Notes: a model not told the origin generated them from the letters alone. A stretch of 28,349 nucleotides of DNA from DATKMS01 sp041497995 (GCA_041497995.1 JBGQHM010000039.1:1-28349), one strand, 5' to 3'; counted from the first letter of the stretch, positions 18,349 through 25,984 are shown. Numbers and translations are program-made.

Positions 18349-18429
18349 TCGACCCTTGTACGAATGCAGCAGCCAAACGAACCTTGCTGGGCGACGCAAC
18401 GGGGAGATGGTGAAACGAAGGAGGAAGAG

Positions 18430-18534
18430 ATGGACGTACACACTGGGGATCATCCCGCCTGTTCTTGCCAGGTGACTGGTGACGGACGCTTCTGCAACCC
18501 GGGCTGCCAGGAAGCATCCAAGGACCGCATCTAG
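18430..18534 (+). CDS. 34-residue metallothionein-like Cys-rich protein
   Basis: An ATG with a strong GAAGGAGG 5 bp upstream opens a 34-codon frame ending in TAG at 18532-18534. The protein has the spacing C-S-C-x7-(G-R)-F-C-N-P-G-C: Cys11, Cys13, Cys22, Cys26, plus His4 and His8. This matches the four-cysteine half of cyanobacterial and proteobacterial metallothionein-like proteins (C-x-C ... Y/F-C-x3-C), which bind zinc or other soft metals. It has no signal peptide and is probably cytoplasmic. Too short for most gene finders, but the ribosome binding site and element C upstream make it credible. Its stop is 2 bp before the ATG of the esterase gene, so translation may be coupled. Confidence 0.65.
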   Translation: MDVHTGDHPACSCQVTGDGRFCNPGCQEASKDRI

Positions 18535-18536
18535 TG

Positions 18537-20267
18537 ATGCCACCCACTTCAGCGAAGTGTGTTCGATCCCAATCGTTGTCTCTGCGGTTTCTTCTTCTCG
18601 CCATGGCCGTGCTGACCGCGTGCGGCGGTCACGGTGGTAGCGGCCCCGACACGACCCCACCGACGAGCAGCTCGTTGCAAGCGCACCGGCAGTTCCGTGC
18701 GGTCGCCGGCATATCCATGGGCGCGTACGGTGCGATGAACATCGGCACCAAGCACAGCGATCTGTTCGGTACGATCGCTGCCCTCGGTGGCCCCGTCGAT
18801 ATGCGGCAACTCCTGCGCGACATGGTGAACGACAACCTCGAAGTGAAATCGCAGACGGCCATTCCGCTCAATGTCGGCGATGATTTCACCTTCGATCACC
18901 AGGCGCCCTATCCCGGACGCGATACGCGGCTGTCGATGATCAAGGACCTGGTCATCGCCTTCGGCAATCCCTTCCTGCACCATCCCGATCCCTCGCAGCA
19001 GTATCTGGCGATGGATTCCGAACCGGCGCGCCTCCTGCGTGACGACGCGTTTGGGACCTTCACGCTACCGGCGAACCCGCGTGGGTTCCTCGATGGCGGC
19101 GATGCCAACCAAGACGGCGTGCGTCAAACCACCGAGACGCCAATCGACGCCATCGATGTCCTTCTCCTCGCGGGTGGGTCGCTGCCACGCATCGCGAATG
19201 GCGCCACCGCCGTCGATGTCGGCGGGCGGATGCTCGCTGACGTGAATGGCGACGGAATCTACGACGTCGGCGATGGCATCGTCGTGAATCTCTCGGAGCC
19301 ATTCACCGACACGAACGGCAATCTCGTGTTCGAACCGGAGCTCGGCGAGACGTTCAGTGATGTCGGTCTGGATGGCGTGGCCGGAAGCGGCGACTACGGC
19401 GAGGGCAACGGCCAATTCGACTACGATCCCGATCGGGCCAACTGGCTCGCAGAGGACCCGCTGACGCGACTGGAAGGACGAACAGCCGCAGACATCGGTA
19501 CGCAGCGCATCTACATGGACGTCGGCACGCAAGACGAGTTCGGCTTCGGAAAGCACTACGACAATTTCACTGCAATGCTCCAATCCAAAGGGCTGACGGT
19601 GAGCACTCGGGACGATTTCCCCGCCAACTGCGCCGACATCGCAAAGCTGCCGCAACAGTATCTGCTGATTCGCTATGTCGGTGGGCACGTCGGCATTCCC
19701 GAGGCCGATGACTCGCAAGACAAATTGCTGCACGGCGACATCTGCGGGACGGTGGTGATCTGGCAGCGGCTGCTGGCGATGATCAGCTACATGGATTCCA
19801 GCTTTCCGGACGGGTTCGACGGGCCGGGCGACCTCAGCATCACCGATCCCGATCCGCGTGGCGACATCATGAAGACACAGATCGCCTCACCGGCACTGCG
19901 CCCCGCCAGCGGTCCCACTCCGGAGCAGCCGGTGCTCATCTATCGGCCTCCGGCATACTTTCATACCAACCGCAGCTTCCCGATCGTCTATATCCTCGGC
20001 GGCTACGGACAGGTGCCGGACGACTATGAGCGCCTCAGCGATATGCTCGATCCGCTGATTCTCACGACGCAGATGCAGAACATGTTCGTCGCCGTCCTGC
20101 CCGGCGCCGGAGGCCGCAAGGCATCGTTCTACGTCAATCACCACGTCCCAGAATCGCAGGTGCCCGATCTGATCAACCCGACTTCGGGGCGCTACGAGGA
20201 CTCGATCATCCAGGACCTGATCCCGGCGATCGAGAATACGATTTTGAAGGGGCGTGTGCGGCAGTGA
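18537..20267 (+). CDS. esterase-type alpha/beta hydrolase lipoprotein with apparently permuted order
   Basis: A 576-residue protein with lipobox LTAC (Cys29). The nucleophile elbow GISMGAYGAMNIG places Ser60 just after the signal. The acid is probably Asp333 (VGTQDEF) and the base His384 (VGGHVGI). In between lie calcium-loop-like repeats DANQDG (189), DVNGDG (235) and DTNGN (258). The last ~115 residues (PVLIYRPPAYFHTNRSFPIV, YILGGYGQVPDDY, VAVLPGAGG, YEDSIIQDLIPAIEN) look like the N-terminal half of the PF00756 putative-esterase fold, which normally comes before the elbow. Domain order therefore appears circularly permuted. Substrate unknown. There is no separate ribosome binding site: the start lies 2 bp after the upstream stop (a GTG at 18534 is also in frame). 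It overlaps the next gene by four bases. Confidence 0.75.
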   Translation: MPPTSAKCVRSQSLSLRFLLLAMAVLTACGGHGGSGPDTTPPTSSSLQAHRQFRAVAGISMGAYGAMNIGTKHSDLFGTIAALGGPVDMRQLLRDMVNDNLEVKSQTAIPLNVGDDFTFDHQAPYPGRDTRLSMIKDLVIAFGNPFLHHPDPSQQYLAMDSEPARLLRDDAFGTFTLPANPRGFLDGGDANQDGVRQTTETPIDAIDVLLLAGGSLPRIANGATAVDVGGRMLADVNGDGIYDVGDGIVVNLSEPFTDTNGNLVFEPELGETFSDVGLDGVAGSGDYGEGNGQFDYDPDRANWLAEDPLTRLEGRTAADIGTQRIYMDVGTQDEFGFGKHYDNFTAMLQSKGLTVSTRDDFPANCADIAKLPQQYLLIRYVGGHVGIPEADDSQDKLLHGDICGTVVIWQRLLAMISYMDSSFPDGFDGPGDLSITDPDPRGDIMKTQIASPALRPASGPTPEQPVLIYRPPAYFHTNRSFPIVYILGGYGQVPDDYERLSDMLDPLILTTQMQNMFVAVLPGAGGRKASFYVNHHVPESQVPDLINPTSGRYEDSIIQDLIPAIENTILKGRVRQ

Positions 20268-20268
20268 G
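20211..20268 (+). repeat. esterase 3'-end repeat, copy 1
   Basis: The last ~19 codons of the esterase, aligned with 21097-21153 at about 80% identity by eye with small gaps. Both end in GTGTGCG(G/C)CAGTGAG. Confidence 0.6.
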
Positions 20269-21034
20269 CTCGAAGCCACTGCTGGTGGTCCTCGCAACTG
20301 TCGCGACGCTGGCTGCACACCCTGCGGCGGGCCGCGATGCGGTGGACCCCATCCGGCTCACATGGGTCGAGGGCGATGTCGCGGGGATGACTTCGATCTT
20401 CTCTCCGGACGGGAAATCAACCATCGGCTTCGTCGAGTATCGGCAGCGCCGTCGTGGCGACATGCTCGAGGCCGTGCGCATCGCCCGATTCAGCGACGGC
20501 TCCAGCGACGAGGACAGGGCCACGGTGCGAGTCGGGAGAACGCTGCAGACGCTCCGCGGCCGCTCGATCATCCGGAACACCAAAGGAGTCCCCACCGTCG
20601 ACATGACGATTGACGTGGCCGGCGGCCGCATCACGGGGTTCTCGGGTCTCGGCGACGCACGCGAGCCCTACGACGAGCGCGTCGAGCTGCCACCCGGCAC
20701 CTACTGGGGTCCGCTGATCTTCATCGTGATCAAAAACTTCGAGCAGAACGCCGCCGACGGCCGCCTCGTCTTCCGGACAGTCGTCTGTACGCCGAAGCCT
20801 CACGTGATCGACATGGAGCTGCTTCGCCAGGATCAGCGCAGCATCAATCGCCGTGGCGGGAGAATCGACACCGTGCACTTTGTCCTTCGCCCGACTGTGA
20901 ATTGGCTGGTCGATCCGATCATCCGAGCCTTCGCCCCTGATACGAGCTTCCTTGTTCAACCGGGCGCGCCGCCCGCCCTCGCACGGTTCGAGGGACTGAG
21001 AAACTTTGCGGGACAAAAGATTCGCATCGAATGA
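20264..21034 (+). CDS. exported protein of unknown function
   Basis: A 256-residue product starting at GTG inside the four-base GTGA overlap with the esterase stop, a typical operon junction; this decides the start. The Sec signal is SSKPLLVVLATVATLAAHPA, cut near AAG. The mature protein is rich in beta-strand-like stretches: PIRLTWVEGDVAGMTSIFSP, GFVEYRQRRRGDML and VDMTIDVAGGRITGF, then a hydrophobic PLIFIVIKNFEQ and a C-terminal FVLRPTVNWLVDPIIRAF. This suggests a lipocalin- or DUF3108-like barrel, but I do not recognise a family. Translational coupling to the esterase implies a linked role, perhaps in handling its substrate or product outside the inner membrane. Confidence 0.7.
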   Translation: MSSKPLLVVLATVATLAAHPAAGRDAVDPIRLTWVEGDVAGMTSIFSPDGKSTIGFVEYRQRRRGDMLEAVRIARFSDGSSDEDRATVRVGRTLQTLRGRSIIRNTKGVPTVDMTIDVAGGRITGFSGLGDAREPYDERVELPPGTYWGPLIFIVIKNFEQNAADGRLVFRTVVCTPKPHVIDMELLRQDQRSINRRGGRIDTVHFVLRPTVNWLVDPIIRAFAPDTSFLVQPGAPPALARFEGLRNFAGQKIRIE

Positions 21035-21096
21035 CGGTCCGTCAGATATCGCCAAGGAAGAAGCCGAGCCGGGCTCGTTGCTTCAATCGCAACCAA

Positions 21097-21153
21097 CAGG
21101 ACGTGATCCGGACGATCGGAATACCACTCTGAAGGGCCGTGTGCGCCAGTGAG
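21097..21153 (+). pseudogene. second, diverged copy of the esterase 3' end
   Basis: Fifty-seven bases resembling 20211-20268, including the final TGAAGGGCCGTGTGCGCCAG and stop. One-base gaps break the reading frame, so it cannot code. Similarity fades upstream of CAGGACGTGATCC. More eroded than the dismutase tail, and likewise placed just beyond the gene that follows the full-length parent. Confidence 0.55.
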
Positions 21154-21215
21154 AATTTGCGCGCAGCGACCCGACGAGGGAGCGGCCCCGCCGAAGGGAC
21201 GCTGGGCGCAGCCCG

Positions 21216-21434
21216 CTAGCTCTTCTTCGGTACAAGCAGCAGGAGTCCGCCAATCACGATGGCCCCCACACCAGCCCAGACCGGGACGTTGACCGTCTCC
21301 TTGTCTTTCACCGACAGCTCGAGCGAACCGATCTTCGCCTCGTGAGTCTCCTTGGTGTAGCTGAAGTTGCCATACACCAGCCCCAGGGTACCGGCCGCGA
21401 TCAGTGCGATTGCCAGGATCTTGATTGCGCTCAT
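21216..21434 (-). CDS. small two-TM membrane protein (DUF3185-like)
   Basis: A 72-residue protein. Helix 1 is IKILAIALIAAGTLGLVYGN, then a polar loop of about 30 residues (YTKETHEAKIGSLELSVKDK) and helix 2 VPVWAGVGAIVIGGLLLLV, ending in PKKS. The layout resembles DUF3185 and similar small stress-linked membrane proteins; no biochemical function is known. The start at 21434 has GGGAGGAAACGAG upstream and is preferred to an in-frame ATG at 21497. It begins 75 bp after the csbD stop on the same strand, so both probably share the promoter region with element D. Confidence 0.75.
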   Translation of the reverse strand: MSAIKILAIALIAAGTLGLVYGNFSYTKETHEAKIGSLELSVKDKETVNVPVWAGVGAIVIGGLLLLVPKKS

Positions 21435-21509
21435 CTCGTTTCCTCCCGCGGAAAAACCCGCGGGGCCCGCCGCGCACGACGAGGCCCCGGAGCTCAACGA
21501 TGATGGTCC

Positions 21510-21677
21510 TCAGCGTACGGCATCCTTGACCTTATCGATCACTTTCTCCGCCTTCTGCTTTACCTTCCCGACGGTCTGGTCGATCCGACCCTCGCGCTTC
21601 AGTTTCGCATCGCCGGTCAGGGCACCCGCGGCTTCCTTCACGCGTCCCTTGATCTCATCCGTTTTGCCACTCGTCAT
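21510..21677 (-). CDS. CsbD family stress protein
   Basis: Fifty-five residues with the full CsbD pattern: SGKTDEIKGRVKEAAGALTG, then DAKLKREGRIDQTVGKVKQK and EKVIDKVKDAVR. CsbD-like proteins are small, highly charged, soluble proteins induced by general stress; the molecular function is unknown. Start at 21677 with AAGGGAGAACGGACA upstream; an in-frame upstream ATG gives an unlikely extension. It lies between element D (upstream) and the two-TM protein (downstream). It is one of three csbD copies in the window. Confidence 0.92.
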   Translation of the reverse strand: MTSGKTDEIKGRVKEAAGALTGDAKLKREGRIDQTVGKVKQKAEKVIDKVKDAVR

Positions 21678-21768
21678 TGTCCGTTCTCCCTTCGTGCACG
21701 TCATAAAGTGACGTGCTGCCGAACTCGTGCGCTTGGTGCGCAACGTGTCGTACACTGTAGCCCCCGTA

Positions 21769-21820
21769 GTCGGTGCCACAAGCTCGGAGTACCACGCGCG
21801 TAGTTCTACGCGCTCGGTAG
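21769..21820 (-). promoter_or_regulatory. conserved intergenic element, copy D
   Basis: On the minus strand the core reads TAGAACTACGCGCGTGGTA (21808-21790), followed by CTCCGAGCTTGTGG, matching copies B and C without gaps. Here the dyad is perfect: GCGCGTAG-AA-CTACGCGC. TGTACGA follows downstream, as near copies B and C. It lies 112 bp upstream of the csbD ATG and points toward it. It abuts the 3' end of the hydrolase gene, so it serves csbD, not the hydrolase. Confidence 0.7.
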
Positions 21821-21825
21821 TTTAG

Positions 21826-22734
21826 TCAGCAGTTCGTGGTGCGGCGCCGCGCTAACAGGCGGGCGGGATTGGTGGAGGCAATGAAGTCGACGAGCACCGC
21901 GACGAAGCGTGCGGGAGCCTCGCAGTGCGGATAGTGTCCCACGCCGTCGAAGATTTCGAGGCGGCTGCCGGGGATGGCCTTGTGCGCCGCGACCGCGTGG
22001 CTCACCGGCAGGAACGGGTCTTGCGCACCCCACACGATCAATGTCGGCAACTGCGCTGCCCGGTACAGCCGAGTGAGGGCGCTCACCGCCTGCCCCCTGA
22101 AGTCGATCACGCTACGCAGGCTGCGAAAGAATGCGCGGCGGCTCTCGGCGTCCGCCAGCGACGCGTAGCTCCGCCAGATCTCCTGCTTGGCGGGCGTGGA
22201 TCGCACGCCCGCGCGGGTGAGCCACGTGGCCACCAGGTTTCCAGCGTCTCGCAGCCGCGGCGTGCAGAAGAGCGGAAACACCGACTCGAATCCGGGCACG
22301 GTCAGCATCCGAAGGTAGAACGTGACCTCCCGCCCCAGCCCACCGCTGTCCACCAGGACCAAGCGCTCGCAGCGCTCCGGGAACTGATACGCAAACTGCA
22401 TGGCCACGCCACCCCCGAGCGACTGGCCGACGACAGTAGCCCGCTTGTGCCCGAGCGCGTCCATCAGGTCCCGCAGTGTGTTGGCATGGGCGCCGAGCGA
22501 GTACTCGCCACGGGGTTTGTCTGACTGGCCTTGCCCGAGCAGATCGGGGGCCAGGACCGTGAACCGCTTGGCCAGCGCCGGCATGACGTGCCTCCACGTC
22601 ACCGAGCTACCGGCCATGCCGTGCACGAGCAGCAGCACCGGCCCCTTGCCGGCGACTCGGTAGGCGACCCGGTCGCCATCGACGGTGATCGCACGCGGCT
22701 TCATCAGCGTCCACCGCGATTCGTCCGACTTCAT
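21826..22734 (-). CDS. alpha/beta hydrolase
   Basis: A 302-residue single-domain hydrolase of the Abhydrolase_1/6 type. It has oxyanion HGMAG (38-42), APDLLGQGQSDKP after strand 4, nucleophile elbow GQSLGGG (Ser105), acid Asp239 in VWGAQDPFLP and base His267 in GVGHYPHCE, so the full triad is present. A helical cap lies between about 135 and 215. The likeliest chemistry is ester or C-C bond hydrolysis; the substrate cannot be told. No signal peptide. The start at 22734 has only a distant GGAG; an internal Met11 is an alternative that loses nothing conserved. It lies 38 bp downstream of the Omp85-like gene on the same strand, so the two are probably co-transcribed. Confidence 0.88.
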   Translation of the reverse strand: MKSDESRWTLMKPRAITVDGDRVAYRVAGKGPVLLLVHGMAGSSVTWRHVMPALAKRFTVLAPDLLGQGQSDKPRGEYSLGAHANTLRDLMDALGHKRATVVGQSLGGGVAMQFAYQFPERCERLVLVDSGGLGREVTFYLRMLTVPGFESVFPLFCTPRLRDAGNLVATWLTRAGVRSTPAKQEIWRSYASLADAESRRAFFRSLRSVIDFRGQAVSALTRLYRAAQLPTLIVWGAQDPFLPVSHAVAAHKAIPGSRLEIFDGVGHYPHCEAPARFVAVLVDFIASTNPARLLARRRTTNC

Positions 22735-22772
22735 GATCTCATCATCTCCAATGAGTGGTTGTCAGACCACGT

Positions 22773-24308
22773 TCAGAACGCGTAGCCGAGATCCATTTGG
22801 AAGACCTGCCCTTCGCTGCTGATACCGTAGTCGAAGCAGACGGTGGTAACGAGGTTCCAGATCAGACGGAAGCCGATACCGTAGTCGGCGCGCCAGCCGC
22901 CCAACCGCAGCTGCGTACCGTTGAAGACGCGGCCGGCGTCCATGAACGGGGCAAGCATAGGCCGCAAGTGCTGGCCGAAGACGTACCCGCCGTCGAAGAT
23001 GCTCCAGCGTAGCTCCGTGTTCACCAGCACGGCCGAGTCGCCAACGAAGCGTCGATCAACGAAGCCACGCATGGTGGCGAACCCGCCGAGCCCGCGCCGG
23101 TCGCGCGTGTTGAACGCCAGCGTCGGCACGCTGAAGAAGGGAACGTTGCCGAACTGCATCGAGTAGAGGGCGCGGCCCGCCAACACGAGCCGCGCGACGT
23201 CGGGGAAGATCGCGTGATACCCTGACGTCGAAAACGTCACGCGCTGGTAGTCGAAGTCGGACCCCAGCGCTTTCGCGGAGAGCTCGGCCACGGCCTGCGC
23301 CAGCACGCCGGAGTATGGATCGGGTTCGAAGTCGAGCGTGTCCAGGCTGACGCCGAGCTTGAGGATGTTGTCGAACCCTCCGCTGCAGCCGGTGACCACT
23401 GCCGCCTGGCAGTCGGTGTGCATCCGCGTTGGCTGCTCGATCGCGCTGACGTCATCGCCCGAAGAATTTTCGGCGTCGACTCTGGAGCCGGTGAAATCGC
23501 GGAGGTCCGTGTACCGTACTGCGACCCCGAGCAGCGGCCGCACGATACCGCCGAACACATCACGCTCCACCGCCACGCCGAAGGAGGTCTCGCGCGACTC
23601 GTACAGATCGTACTTCGTGTAGGCGAAGCCGTTGGCTTCCTGGCGCAGGGCGTTCTGGTAGCCGTTGTAGGTTTTGAAGAACTGCCCCGGCGCGCCGGGA
23701 AAGTTGAAATCCTGCATCGATGTGCGCCCGATGCCGAAGTAGTTGTTCAGCGGGTCGATCGCATACTGTACGTCAGCCAGAAGTCGATACGGGCTGTCAA
23801 AGATGTTCGGCTGATCGAGCATCGCGCCGTAGCGCTGTAGGCCACTGAGGGCCCCCAAGGCGGTCACCGAAATCTGTCGCCGGTAGGGCGTGGTGCGGAA
23901 GAATGGATCGTCCTTCGTGCCGTTGTCGAAGAGGAAGCCGACGACGCCCAGGTTGAGCCCTGCCTGCTGATCCCAGCCGATCACGGGCACGGCGGTGATG
24001 AACCGTCCCTCGCGCTTGTCCTTGAGCAGAAAGTCTGGAATCAACGGCCGGCGGCTAATGAAGACCGGCCGCGCCACGAGTGGTGGGAGCTGCCACCCCG
24101 CTTCCCCTTGAGGGGCGGCCCCCGGCGCGGGCGCTTCCAGATGGCTTGGTTCAGATTCCGCGTTTGAAAGGGATCCGGGAAGGATTTCCAAGCTCGGCGT
24201 TGGAACGGCGGTGGGAATCGGCTGCGCCGCAAGAACGTCACACAACGCCAGCACGTACGCTATTGCGACAAGGTACAATCCAGTCTGTGTGAGGGGCTGA
24301 TCCCGCAT
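22773..24308 (-). CDS. Omp85/D15-type outer-membrane beta-barrel protein without POTRA
   Basis: A 511-residue outer-membrane protein. An N-terminal signal (TGLYLVAIAYVLALCDVLAA) is followed by a Pro/Ala-rich linker to about residue 80. Then comes a short conserved lead-in (FITAVPVIGWDQQAGLNLGV) and a barrel of alternating strands up to a C-terminal aromatic (QVFQMDLGYAF). Near the end, GGFATMRGFVDRRFVGDSAV then LVNTELRW matches the Omp85 RGF/Y loop and strand pattern. No POTRA repeats are present, so it is not BamA itself; it resembles the patatin-less D15/surface-antigen proteins. The substrate or client is unknown. AGGAAGATTCG precedes the ATG. It is the first gene of a likely two-gene unit with the hydrolase. 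Confidence 0.82.
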   Translation of the reverse strand: MRDQPLTQTGLYLVAIAYVLALCDVLAAQPIPTAVPTPSLEILPGSLSNAESEPSHLEAPAPGAAPQGEAGWQLPPLVARPVFISRRPLIPDFLLKDKREGRFITAVPVIGWDQQAGLNLGVVGFLFDNGTKDDPFFRTTPYRRQISVTALGALSGLQRYGAMLDQPNIFDSPYRLLADVQYAIDPLNNYFGIGRTSMQDFNFPGAPGQFFKTYNGYQNALRQEANGFAYTKYDLYESRETSFGVAVERDVFGGIVRPLLGVAVRYTDLRDFTGSRVDAENSSGDDVSAIEQPTRMHTDCQAAVVTGCSGGFDNILKLGVSLDTLDFEPDPYSGVLAQAVAELSAKALGSDFDYQRVTFSTSGYHAIFPDVARLVLAGRALYSMQFGNVPFFSVPTLAFNTRDRRGLGGFATMRGFVDRRFVGDSAVLVNTELRWSIFDGGYVFGQHLRPMLAPFMDAGRVFNGTQLRLGGWRADYGIGFRLIWNLVTTVCFDYGISSEGQVFQMDLGYAF

Positions 24309-24446
24309 CGAATCTTCCTATACTTTCACCCTCGGCTGTCGAACTCAGGGCAAACGCGCCATACCGAACTGCATCAGCGAGGAAGCAAAGAACGGGACAC
24401 AGCGCCAGCGGCGGCCCTTCCCGGAATTTGGTAAGATTGAGACAGA

Positions 24447-24753
24447 GCCGCACCCGCATCGGAAAGAGCGCGATTCCCGCTGGTGAGAATGCGAAGCTTG
24501 AAAAGCATCTGGGCACGTCGTACATGACAAACGCCGATCCCGGCACAGCCGTTGCCTTCAATTCCTCCAGCAATGGAGGATTGATCATGGCGAGCGGCAA
24601 GGCGGATGAACTGAAGGGACGCGTGTAGGAAGCTGCGGGACTCTGACCGGCGATGCGAAGCTGAAGCGGAAGGGTCGGGCCGACGGGGCTGTTGGGAAGA
24701 TCGAGCAACAGGGGTAGAAGGTTATCGATGAGGTCAAAGATGCGCTGGGATGA
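24447..24753 (+). repeat. csbD-region duplication, copy 1 (degenerate)
   Basis: About 300 bases alignable with 25375-25683, covering ~140 bp of upstream DNA and the whole csbD frame. A 24-base block at 24492-24515 is identical to 25420-25443. The spacing between the two start codons is 929 bp, and the split-barrel gene sits between the copies. Confidence 0.8.
24587..24753 (+). pseudogene. csbD pseudogene
   Basis: Starts like the intact copy (MASGKADELKGRV) but a TAG follows at 24626-24628 where the intact gene has AAG. A deletion near 24640 breaks the frame, and a further in-frame TAG occurs later (CAGGGGTAGAAGG where the intact copy has AAGGTGGAGAAGG). The rest still aligns to the end (GGTCAAAGATGCGCT). 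It cannot make a CsbD protein. Confidence 0.85.
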
Positions 24754-24836
24754 GTCTCGGTCTTCGTGAGAACATGGGGATACCGGCCCATAGCGGCGGA
24801 GGTCGATCGCTGCAAATGAAAGGCAGATAGGCAACG

Positions 24837-25316
24837 ATGCTCATTCACGAGATGACCAGACAGGAGTGCTTGGATACTCTGGCGCGGTCGGGATTGGGCA
24901 GGCTAGGGTGCGCACGCGACAACCAGCCTTATGTTGTGCCATTCTATTTCGCTTTCGACACGGAACGCCTTTACGCTTTCTCTACGCTCGGCCAGAAGAT
25001 TGAGTGGATGCGCGCGAACCCTCGCGTCTGTGTCGAGACGGATGAACTAACCACTCACAATCAATGGGTGAGCGTCGTCGTCGTCGGCCGCTTCCAAGAG
25101 CTTCCAGACACTCTCGAATACGAACAAGAGCGGCACCGGGCTCATTGGTTGCTCCAGCAGCGCGCGATGTGGTGGGAACCAGCTTATGTCGCCTCCGCTC
25201 ATCACGGCGCTGCGGATTCTTTAATTCCCATCTTCTTCTGCATCCATGTTGACCGGGTGACCGGCCAGCGCGCGACGCCCAATTCGTTTTCTGTGGAACC
25301 GCCGCGCGTTCATTAA
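24837..25316 (+). CDS. pyridoxamine 5'-phosphate oxidase-like flavin-binding split-barrel protein
   Basis: A 159-residue PNPOx-like protein. The N-terminal pattern EMTRQECLDTLARSGLGRLG, then CARDNQPYVVPFYFAFD and YAFSTLGQKIEWMRANPRVC, is typical of the family that binds FMN or F420 (the 'general stress protein 26'/NimA-like branch). The expected VVVVGRFQELPD strand and a tryptophan-rich helix follow. It is not the biosynthetic PdxH; reduction of small molecules or protection from oxidants is likelier. A modest AGG lies upstream of the ATG, and there is no signal peptide. It is flanked by a broken and an intact csbD copy, which suggests insertion into, or duplication around, a stress locus. 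Confidence 0.85.
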   Translation: MLIHEMTRQECLDTLARSGLGRLGCARDNQPYVVPFYFAFDTERLYAFSTLGQKIEWMRANPRVCVETDELTTHNQWVSVVVVGRFQELPDTLEYEQERHRAHWLLQQRAMWWEPAYVASAHHGAADSLIPIFFCIHVDRVTGQRATPNSFSVEPPRVH

Positions 25317-25374
25317 ATTCGCTCACCGCGATGGTGCACGAAAACGTGGCCAGCAGTGTCATGGATTGCACCGG

Positions 25375-25683
25375 GGCCCCACCGCATCGGAGAGAGAACG
25401 ATTTCCAGAGGTGAGAATCCGAAGCTTGAAAAGCATCTGGGCAGGTTGCGCATGACGAATGCACCTTTGGGCACAGCCGTTGCTCTCAAGACCTGCAGGA
25501 AAAGGAGGATCGACCATGGCGAGCGGCAAATCCGATGAACTGAAGGGACGCGTAAAGGAAGCTGCGGGGGCACTGACGGGCGATAAGAAGCTGAAGCGGG
25601 AGGGGAAGGCCGACCAGGCGGTCGGAAAGATCAAGCAGAAGGTGGAGAAGGTCATCGACAAGGTCAAAGATGCGCTCAGCTGA
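25375..25683 (+). repeat. csbD-region duplication, copy 2 (intact gene)
   Basis: Partner of 24447-24753. The conserved upstream part includes TTGAAA and a short dyad GCTTGAAAAGC, and may contain the promoter; no convincing -10 is shared by both copies. Confidence 0.75.
25516..25683 (+). CDS. CsbD family stress protein
   Basis: Fifty-five residues: SGKSDELKGRVKEAAGALTG, then DKKLKREGKADQAVGKIKQK and EKVIDKVKDALS. It matches the family over its full length and is very similar to the minus-strand copy at 21510. AAAGGAGGATCGACC precedes the ATG. Highly charged, Lys-rich, soluble, with no membrane segment. It lacks the TAGAA-ACGCGCG element found upstream of the minus-strand csbD, so the paralogues may be controlled differently. 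A strong stem-loop follows 27 bp after its stop. Confidence 0.92.
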   Translation: MASGKSDELKGRVKEAAGALTGDKKLKREGKADQAVGKIKQKVEKVIDKVKDALS

Positions 25684-25710
25684 GTCGCGCTCTGAGTTGA
25701 TCCTGAGATA

Positions 25711-25738
25711 GCGACCCACCGCAGCGGCGGTGGGTCGC
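25711..25738. terminator. strong stem-loop after csbD
   Basis: GCGACCCACCGC and GCGGTGGGTCGC form a perfect 12-bp stem with a 4-base loop (AGCG). No T-run follows, so it may be a U-tract-less terminator or an RNA-stabilising hairpin. It lies between csbD and the small membrane protein gene. Confidence 0.55.
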
Positions 25739-25788
25739 CGGGATTGTGATTCCGATCGGCCCCGCCTCACGGGTGGAGGAGGAGTACA

Positions 25789-25941
25789 ATGCTCGAAACC
25801 GTCGCGGTTGTCTTGATCATCCTCTGGCTGCTGGGCCTGGTTTCCTCATACACAATGGGTGGATTTGTTCACATCCTCTTGGTCATTGCGGTTGTGGTGA
25901 TCCTGGTTCGTGTCCTCCAAGGTCGAAGGCCTTTGGGGTGA
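25789..25941 (+). CDS. lmo0937-family small membrane protein
   Basis: A 50-residue protein preceded by GGAGGAGGAGTACA. It reads MLETVAVVLIILWLLGLVSS, then YTMGGFVHILLVIAVVVILV and RVLQGRRPLG, an almost complete match to the lmo0937 family pattern (MLxTIAVILxILWLLGLVxS, YTxGGFIHILLVIA). Two membrane segments with a short turn. The function is unknown; these genes often sit beside csbD and similar stress genes, as here. Confidence 0.85.
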   Translation: MLETVAVVLIILWLLGLVSSYTMGGFVHILLVIAVVVILVRVLQGRRPLG

Positions 25942-25984
25942 CCTGGAATGCTCTCGCCCCGCGCCGCCTCGCGGCGGCATTCTT

